Shown here piece after piece: positions 33,453 to 38,073 of a DNA stretch of 38,073 nt. How positions within the stretch are numbered: position 1 is the first letter of the stretch; every line of letters begins with the position of its first letter. This DNA comes from an uncultured Verrucomicrobiota bacterium (GTDB lineage Bacteria > Verrucomicrobiota > Verrucomicrobiia > Opitutales > Intestinicryptomonadaceae): the NCBI GenBank assembly GCA_949283955.1, contig CASDUP010000049.1, positions 1 through 38,073 of the forward strand, given 5' to 3'. The notes beneath the pieces were generated by a model. The model was given only the letters and a program-made list of their open reading frames with translations. It ran no database searches and was not told the origin of the DNA. The translations under genes and the position numbers were made by a program.

Positions 33453-34088
33453 TTAAAGCAAAGTTTCCTGTCCGACATTCGGGTTTCCGCCGTATTTAGC
33501 AAGCCATTCCGCCTCCACGTTTTCAAACCCTTTCTGCCTGCTCAAAAATATTATCAGAAGCGCGCAAGCTAACGCGTCGTACGGAGCTCGATGCCAGCCG
33601 CGCCTGTTCCCGGGGCAGAAATTAGACGCCATATCGTCCAATTCGCCCTGTAATCCGAAAGTCCCTATAAGTTGGAACAGCTTTAGATCCTTCAATTCGG
33701 GATACAAAGTTTTGTACAAGCGGCATGTATCTATCCAGGGAGCCCACGATGAGCATGTGCGCGAAAAGGACGGAACTATTCCCGGAGTGGGTAGTGCATC
33801 TCGCAAAAGGGAATCTTCTGTCTTTGCGGAGTGGGCGGCAAAAATTCCACGCGATCTCATTTGGCAAAACATCGCTATGTCGTCGAAAAACGGCTTTTCG
33901 CCGGAAGTCTGCTTGGTGGTTATTCCGAAAAAATCCGCGTCCCGCTTGGGTATGTCAGCCTTGGGAGAGCAAATCCTGCATTTCAGCGACTCTATCTTGA
34001 AATCGACAATCTCCGCCACTCCGTATTCGACAATCCCAAGTGTTCTGGAGCCTTCGAAATCTATCGCAAAAATTGGAGGATTTTTCAT
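33453..34088 (-). CDS. DEDDh 3'-5' exonuclease (DnaQ / RNase T type)
   Basis: A stand-alone exonuclease domain protein, possibly acting in DNA or RNA processing. The 211 residues show the DEDDh motifs in order: FAIDFEGS (D10, E12), AAHSAKTEDSLL (second Asp), WIDTCRLYKTLYP (where polymerase III epsilon has its helix), and HRAPYDALACALL (His and final Asp). There is no polymerase or C-terminal domain. Two-gene unit with the unknown gene that follows. The ATG is divergent from the HisN gene across 38 bases, a short shared promoter region. Confidence 0.88.
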   Translation of the reverse strand: MKNPPIFAIDFEGSRTLGIVEYGVAEIVDFKIESLKCRICSPKADIPKRDADFFGITTKQTSGEKPFFDDIAMFCQMRSRGIFAAHSAKTEDSLLRDALPTPGIVPSFSRTCSSWAPWIDTCRLYKTLYPELKDLKLFQLIGTFGLQGELDDMASNFCPGNRRGWHRAPYDALACALLIIFLSRQKGFENVEAEWLAKYGGNPNVGQETLL

Positions 34089-34126
34089 CTTGCTTAAAAA
34101 CTTTTTCCGAAAAACATTAGCAGTAA

Positions 34127-34888
34127 ATGGAAAGTTTCAAGAATTTTATAAATGAACTTGGCGATTTGAGCGGCGATTACATAGCCAAAGCCTTCGCCAA
34201 CCATTCTTTCAGCGTTTCGTACAAACAGGATTCTTCCCCCGTCACCGAGATAGACAAAAATACCGAGGAGATGATTCGCGAAAAAATCCTCAAAAAATTT
34301 CCCGACCACGGAATAATAGGCGAGGAGCATGGAAATTCAAATCCCGATTCGGAGTTTACGTGGGTCATAGATCCGATAGACGGAACGAAGTCTTTTATAT
34401 CAGGCGTTCCGCTCTTCGGAACTTTGGTGGCGCTTTTGAAGGACGGCAAGCCCGTGGTAGGAATGATAAACCAGCCGGTTCTAAAAGAGAGAATGGTGGG
34501 CGATTGCAAGACTGCGACATTCAACGGGCGCAAGGTGTGTCCCTCAGACAAGAAAGACCCCCGGGGAGCCACTTTGCTATCTTCCGACACAAGGCATCCC
34601 GCCCGCATGGGGCTTGGAAAAAATTGGAGCGCGCTGGAAAACATGGCGGCAATAGATAGAAGTTGGGGAGATTGCTACGGATACATGCTCGTTTGCAGGG
34701 GATTGGCGCACATAATGGCGGACCCCTCTTTGGAAATTTGGGACTATGCGGCGCTTTTGCCTGTCTTAGAAGGTGCGGGTGTGCCGTATTGCGACTGGTT
34801 CGGAGGCAAAGAAATAGGGAAAAAGGGGCTTGTGGCTTGTTGCAACAGGGATATGCTCGACGCAGTTATGCGCGTTTTAAACGCATAG
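34127..34888 (+). CDS. hisN: Inositol-monophosphatase-family phosphatase, probably histidinol-phosphatase (HisN)
   Basis: A Mg- and Li-sensitive type phosphatase (IMPase superfamily). The 253 residues contain the metal-binding motifs IGEEHG (64-69), the DPIDGTKSF block (82-90, with D82 and D85) and the C-terminal WDYAALLPVLEGAG. The stretch WVIDPIDGTKSFISGVPLFG and overall length agree better with HisN than with inositol monophosphatase or CysQ, by pattern recognition only. HisC in the same window fits a histidine role. The single gene has no nearby his partner. Inositol-phosphatase function is the alternative. Confidence 0.75.
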   Translation: MESFKNFINELGDLSGDYIAKAFANHSFSVSYKQDSSPVTEIDKNTEEMIREKILKKFPDHGIIGEEHGNSNPDSEFTWVIDPIDGTKSFISGVPLFGTLVALLKDGKPVVGMINQPVLKERMVGDCKTATFNGRKVCPSDKKDPRGATLLSSDTRHPARMGLGKNWSALENMAAIDRSWGDCYGYMLVCRGLAHIMADPSLEIWDYAALLPVLEGAGVPYCDWFGGKEIGKKGLVACCNRDMLDAVMRVLNA

Positions 34889-34941
34889 AAAGCGGTGTTC
34901 TCAGAAAATATAGCTCCGGAAAAAATTTTTAGAAAATGTTC

Positions 34942-34975
34942 TTGCAAAAAAATAAATAGGAATCATTATCACTTT
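34942..34975 (+). promoter_or_regulatory. Candidate rubrerythrin promoter with Fur/PerR-like site
   Basis: TTGCAA (34942-34947) is followed after 16 bases by CATTAT (34964-34969). The -10 lies within a segment whose minus strand reads GTGATAATGATT, sharing the GATAATGAT half of the Fur box; the other half is poor. Overlap would give metal- or peroxide-dependent control. Confidence 0.35.
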
Positions 34976-35032
34976 TAGAAAAGGTTTAATAAAAATTTTC
35001 AAACAACTACACAAAAAGAAAGGCCAAACAAA

Positions 35033-35572
35033 ATGGAACTCAAAGGAAGTAAAACCGAAGCGAATCTGAAGGCTGCTTTTGCGGGAGAGTCTCAGGCTCG
35101 CAACAAATATACCTATTACGCCTCGAAAGCCAAGAAGGAGGGCTACGTTCAGATAGCCTCCATTTTTGAGGAGACTGCAGGAAATGAAAAGGAGCACGCC
35201 AAGCTTTGGTTCAAAATTCTCAACGGAGGGGAAATTCCTTCCACAATGGAGAATTTGAAGGACGCTGCAAGCGGCGAAAACTACGAATGGACGGAGATGT
35301 ACGCCACGTTTGCAAAAGAGGCAAAAGAGGAGGGATTCGATAAGATAGCGTATCTTTTCTCCGAAGTTGCAAAAATAGAGAAGGGGCACGAAGAGCGCTA
35401 CAATACCCTTCTTAAAAACGTTCAAGACAATGCCGTCTTTGCCCGCCCCACGGAAGTCGCGTGGCAGTGTTCCAACTGCGGCCATGTTGTGGTGGCAAAG
35501 AACGCCCCGCAGATTTGCCCGGTGTGTTCGCATCCCCAGGCTTTCTTCCAAATCGAAGCGAAAAATTACTAG
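35033..35572 (+). CDS. rbr: Rubrerythrin
   Basis: A peroxide-scavenging di-iron protein typical of anaerobes and microaerophiles. The 179 residues have a ferritin-like N-terminal domain with ligand segments [10 protein letters not shown] (E19) and AGNEKEHA (E52, H55). A second helix pair carries [25 protein letters not shown], and a C-terminal rubredoxin-like Fe(Cys)4 site lies in [10 protein letters not shown] and ICPVCSHP. The gene is monocistronic: its own promoter and terminator are visible. AAAGG lies 8 bases before the ATG. Confidence 0.97.
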   Translation: MELKGSKTEANLKAAFAGESQARNKYTYYASKAKKEGYVQIASIFEETAGNEKEHAKLWFKILNGGEIPSTMENLKDAASGENYEWTEMYATFAKEAKEEGFDKIAYLFSEVAKIEKGHEERYNTLLKNVQDNAVFARPTEVAWQCSNCGHVVVAKNAPQICPVCSHPQAFFQIEAKNY

Positions 35573-35590
35573 TTTTTTCTTAAGAATCGC

Positions 35591-35621
35591 AAAGGCGCCT
35601 TTGAAAAAAGGCGCCTTTTTT
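35591..35621 (+). terminator. Intrinsic terminator of rubrerythrin
   Basis: Two copies of the 12-base palindrome AAAGGCGCCTTT, separated by GAAA, form a 12-bp stem ending in T bases. Each copy is self-complementary, so other pairings compete. Confidence 0.88.
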
Positions 35622-35668
35622 ATCGTTTGACGGAAAGGAGCGGAAGTACATAATTCGCCGAGTTTTTT

Positions 35669-36448
35669 ATGGAGAAGGAATTTAACTTAAAAAAAATCTT
35701 GCGCGCGCTCCTATTTTCCACGGGGGAACCTCTCGGCATAAAAGATATTCAAGCGGTGATTACCCGCTATCATTCCGAATTGGAAAAAGCGGCAAAATCA
35801 AAAGAAGCTTCGGAGGATTCCGAACAGTCCGTAATAGAGGATATTTTCGCCCAAGTTCCTACCCTCCTTACCGCAACACAAATAAGGGAGGCGATGGACG
35901 AAATTGCCGTGGAATTGTCGGAGAGCGGGGAGACGTACAGGCTCATTCAAAGTTCGTCGGGATTCAAATTTGCAATAGCGCCCGAATACGCCGATTGGGT
36001 TAGGCTTCTTAGAAACGATCCGAGGCCCCAAAAGCTGACGAGGGCCTCTCTGGAGACTTTGGCAATAATAGCATACAGACAACCCGTAACGCGCGCCGAA
36101 ATAGAGGCGATACGTGGAGTCAGCGCCGATGGCGCGATAGCGCGCCTGACGGAGAGGGAGCTTATAAAGATAAGCGGCAGGGCGGATTTGCCGGGACGCC
36201 CAATCCAATATTCCACCACGCAGGAATTCTTGGATTTTGCTGGAATAAATTCCCTCGACGAACTTCCCGCTTCGGACGTTTTGAGCCCGAGCCAGATTTC
36301 CGAATGGATAAAGCGAGCCTCCGGAACCGAGGTGGTCGACAGCGATGTCGGATTGCCCTCTCCGTCGGAATCTCCGGATTCGCCCGCAGCTCCCGTTTCC
36401 TCTGAAGGGGCGGAAATTATTTCGGAAAATCCTGAAGAATCAATTTGA
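35669..36448 (+). CDS. scpB: Segregation and condensation protein ScpB
   Basis: A winged-helix subunit of the SMC-ScpAB condensin complex, which organises and segregates chromosomes. The 259 residues contain two winged-helix domains: the first about 8-95 (ILRALLFSTGEPLGIKDIQAVI, with a 40-residue Lys/Ser/Glu insertion), the second about 128-200 (LTRASLETLAIIAYRQPVTRAEIEAIRGVSAD, with GRPIQYSTTQEFLDFAGINSL). The C-terminal 45 residues are Pro/Ser/Glu-rich and disordered. scpA is not adjacent, as often happens. pheA begins 32 bases after. Confidence 0.95.
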   Translation: MEKEFNLKKILRALLFSTGEPLGIKDIQAVITRYHSELEKAAKSKEASEDSEQSVIEDIFAQVPTLLTATQIREAMDEIAVELSESGETYRLIQSSSGFKFAIAPEYADWVRLLRNDPRPQKLTRASLETLAIIAYRQPVTRAEIEAIRGVSADGAIARLTERELIKISGRADLPGRPIQYSTTQEFLDFAGINSLDELPASDVLSPSQISEWIKRASGTEVVDSDVGLPSPSESPDSPAAPVSSEGAEIISENPEESI

Positions 36449-36480
36449 TAAGTCCAAAAATTGGCCATACTGTTTAGAAA

Positions 36481-37551
36481 ATGGAAAAAATGGAAAAAGA
36501 TGCCGCACGAGAGGAGATTGATTCGATAGACTCCGAAATGATCGATTTGCTTTCGAGGCGAATAGAACTAGCCAGAAAGATAGGCGACTTGAAGACTGCC
36601 GCCAGCGAGGAAATTTACGCTCCGGAGAGAGAATTTAAGGTTTTTCAAAACTTGGTAAAAAAGAATTCCGGTAGGATAGACGAAAAAGCTCTTAAGGCAA
36701 TATATCGGGAAATCATATCTGCTTCCATATGCGCGGAGAAAAAACTGAAGGTGAGCTATCTCGGACCCAAGGCTACCTTCACCCAGCAGGCGGCTCTTAA
36801 AAAGTTCGGATCGAGCGTGGGGTACATGCCCATGCCTTCTATACACGATGTGTTTGCGTCGGTGGACGCGGGGGATTCGGACTATGGAGTCATTCCGATA
36901 GAAAACTCGAACGAAGGATCGGTATTGCACTCTATGGACATGCTTGCGGAAAGTTCTCTGTTCATAGTGGGGCAGGTTTACATGCCCATAGAGCACTGTC
37001 TAATTTCCAGGGGTTCGATAGACGAAATCAAAAAAATATGTTCTAAAGACCAGGCTTTAGGACAATGCAGGGGTTGGATTCATCGCAATTTGCCAAACGC
37101 CGAGCTTGAAGCCGTGGCAAGCACTACGGCTGCTGTAAAGCTTGCGGCCGACAACCCGTACATCGCGGCCGTTGCAAGCTCGATAGCCGCCGACTATTAC
37201 AGCGTTCCCGTTTTGGAGCGAAACATTCAGGACAAGAAGGACAACCAGACCAGATTTTTGGTGATTGGAAAGAAACCGGTTCCCCAAACTGCGGGAGTGC
37301 AATACAAAACGAGCATTGTCTTTTCCCTGAACAACAGGCCGGGAGCCCTATATGACGTTTTGCTTCCGTTTAACAGGGCAAATATAGACCTCACAAGAAT
37401 AGAATCGCGCCCGAGCAGACAAAAGGCTTGGGAGTACTATTTCTTTATGGACTTTTTGGGCCACTGGGACGACGACAACGTCAGATACGCTCTTTCCGAA
37501 CTTCAAAGGACTCTGCCCATGACGAAATGGTTGGGCAGTTATCCCGTGTAG
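36481..37551 (+). CDS. pheA: Bifunctional chorismate mutase / prephenate dehydratase
   Basis: Converts chorismate to prephenate and then to phenylpyruvate, the phenylalanine branch of aromatic amino acid synthesis. The 356 residues comprise an AroQ-type mutase (about 1-90, IDSEMIDLLSRRIELARKIGDLK) and a dehydratase domain (about 92-275, with YLGPKATFTQQAA, IPIENSNEGSVLHSMDML and the essential DNQTRF motif). A C-terminal ACT domain (about 282-356, RPGALYDVL and IDLTRIESRPS) is the phenylalanine feedback site. The ATG was taken; a second ATG lies three codons later. The DUF167 gene begins 19 bases on. Confidence 0.96.
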   Translation: MEKMEKDAAREEIDSIDSEMIDLLSRRIELARKIGDLKTAASEEIYAPEREFKVFQNLVKKNSGRIDEKALKAIYREIISASICAEKKLKVSYLGPKATFTQQAALKKFGSSVGYMPMPSIHDVFASVDAGDSDYGVIPIENSNEGSVLHSMDMLAESSLFIVGQVYMPIEHCLISRGSIDEIKKICSKDQALGQCRGWIHRNLPNAELEAVASTTAAVKLAADNPYIAAVASSIAADYYSVPVLERNIQDKKDNQTRFLVIGKKPVPQTAGVQYKTSIVFSLNNRPGALYDVLLPFNRANIDLTRIESRPSRQKAWEYYFFMDFLGHWDDDNVRYALSELQRTLPMTKWLGSYPV

Positions 37552-37570
37552 ATTTCCATTTCTGCGCGGA

Positions 37571-37834
37571 ATGAGGCTAAGAGTTAGAGTTGTTCCTAAT
37601 GCCCGCAAGACCGAGTGCGTCGGCCTGCTGGGAGATTCGGTCAAAATAAAAGTTTGCGCTCCGCCGCTCGACGGAAAAGCAAACGAGGAGCTTGTCCTAT
37701 TTTTGTCGAGAAAATTGAACTTGCCCAAAAAATCTGTCGAAGTTGTTTCGGGGGAGAGATCGAGGGACAAGCTTGTAGAATTGAAAATTGATATTAAATC
37801 GGAAGAAATTCTCGAAATTTTGTCCGCTCCTTGA
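37571..37834 (+). CDS. DUF167/YggU family protein
   Basis: A small conserved protein of unknown function (YggU family, PF02594). The 87 residues have the family start RLRVRVVPNARKTECVG, the conserved KIKVCAPPLDGKANEEL and the segment SVEVVSGERSRDKLVEL. No catalytic or metal residues are known. It closes the scpB-pheA group and precedes an AT-rich stretch to the window edge. Confidence 0.92.
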   Translation: MRLRVRVVPNARKTECVGLLGDSVKIKVCAPPLDGKANEELVLFLSRKLNLPKKSVEVVSGERSRDKLVELKIDIKSEEILEILSAP

Positions 37835-38073
37835 GGGGCTCTTTTGGGGTTATATATAATTCTCGCGTTTGACTGCTATTGGTTGTCATGTGGATTTTCT
37901 CTATCAGTGTACTTGCATGAGATAAAAACATGAACAACAATTTTGTCTCTATTTGCGGCTCAATTTTGTATATACTACAAAAATGTAATTCAGCCTTTCA
38001 TTGAACACTTGCGCATAATATTTGTATTTCATTTATTGTAAGTAAAATATATATTTGATAAAAAATTGGCACG
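37835..38073. other. AT-rich region to the right window edge
   Basis: About 240 bases with no gene or clear terminator. The final TTGGCACG resembles a sigma-54 -24 element, but its -12 partner would fall outside the window. Confidence 0.4.

Noticed and set aside
38066..38073. TTGGCACG resembling a sigma-54 -24 element at the window end
   Set aside because: The -12 half would lie outside the window, and a seven-base match is expected several times by chance in this length.
1..38073. CRISPR array, insertion sequence or prophage
   Set aside because: No regularly spaced repeats, transposase, integrase or phage structural gene was seen.

Overview
The window looks like a piece of chromosome from an anaerobic member of the Verrucomicrobiota, probably Opitutae-like. 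The evidence is a PEP-CTERM sorted protein, a DUF1080 lipoprotein, rubrerythrin, many starts without a Shine-Dalgarno, and moderate GC. The assignment rests on gene content only. Most genes are housekeeping genes packed on one strand or the other in tight operons, with start/stop overlaps of the ATGA, GTGA and TAATG kind. tRNA-Gln(CTG) and tRNA-Pro(GGG) are both on the minus strand.

Layout. 1-980: tRNA-Gln, a foldable untranslated segment and an AT-rich inverted repeat. 981-4519 (+): serA-plsY-hom, ended by a two-way terminator. 4592-6259 (-): a 555-residue protein of unknown function with a basic head and acidic tail. 6551-7261 (+): an unrecognised exported protein. 7526-21714 (-): fifteen collinear genes, in transcription order hisC, a CNNM/CorC-type CBS protein, acnA, a STAS protein, a GAF/PP2C phosphatase, ebfC, recR, uppP, an amidohydrolase, tmk, holB, a TIM-barrel isomerase-like protein, ybeY, a DUF502 protein and a recO-like gene. 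21813-25159 (+): an NAD-dependent epimerase/reductase, a degenerate beta-lactamase-fold protein and a CbiM-PDGLE metal transporter component, then a terminator. 25508-26290 (-): DUF1080 lipoprotein.

26467-28484 is a small AT-rich accessory patch. It holds two divergent ribbon-helix-helix-like regulators around a palindromic control region, then small membrane proteins, two with zinc ribbons and one resembling the superinfection-immunity family. 28827-31012 (+): a PTS EIIA protein and a CBS-containing ClC channel/antiporter. 31611-32669 (+): a trypsin-like PEP-CTERM protease. 32872-34088 (-): tRNA-Pro, a small unknown gene and a DEDD exonuclease. 34127-37834 (+): a HisN-type phosphatase, rubrerythrin, scpB, pheA and a DUF167 gene.

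SerA, Hom, PheA, HisC and HisN point to amino-acid prototrophy with dispersed biosynthetic genes. The more unusual points are: a STAS/PP2C partner-switching pair translationally coupled to aconitase; an EIIA gene paired with a ClC transporter; the accessory patch at 26.5-28.5 kb; a beta-lactamase-like protein without its catalytic dyad; and UppP with an N-terminal signal-like extension started at a TTG with a strong ribosome-binding site.
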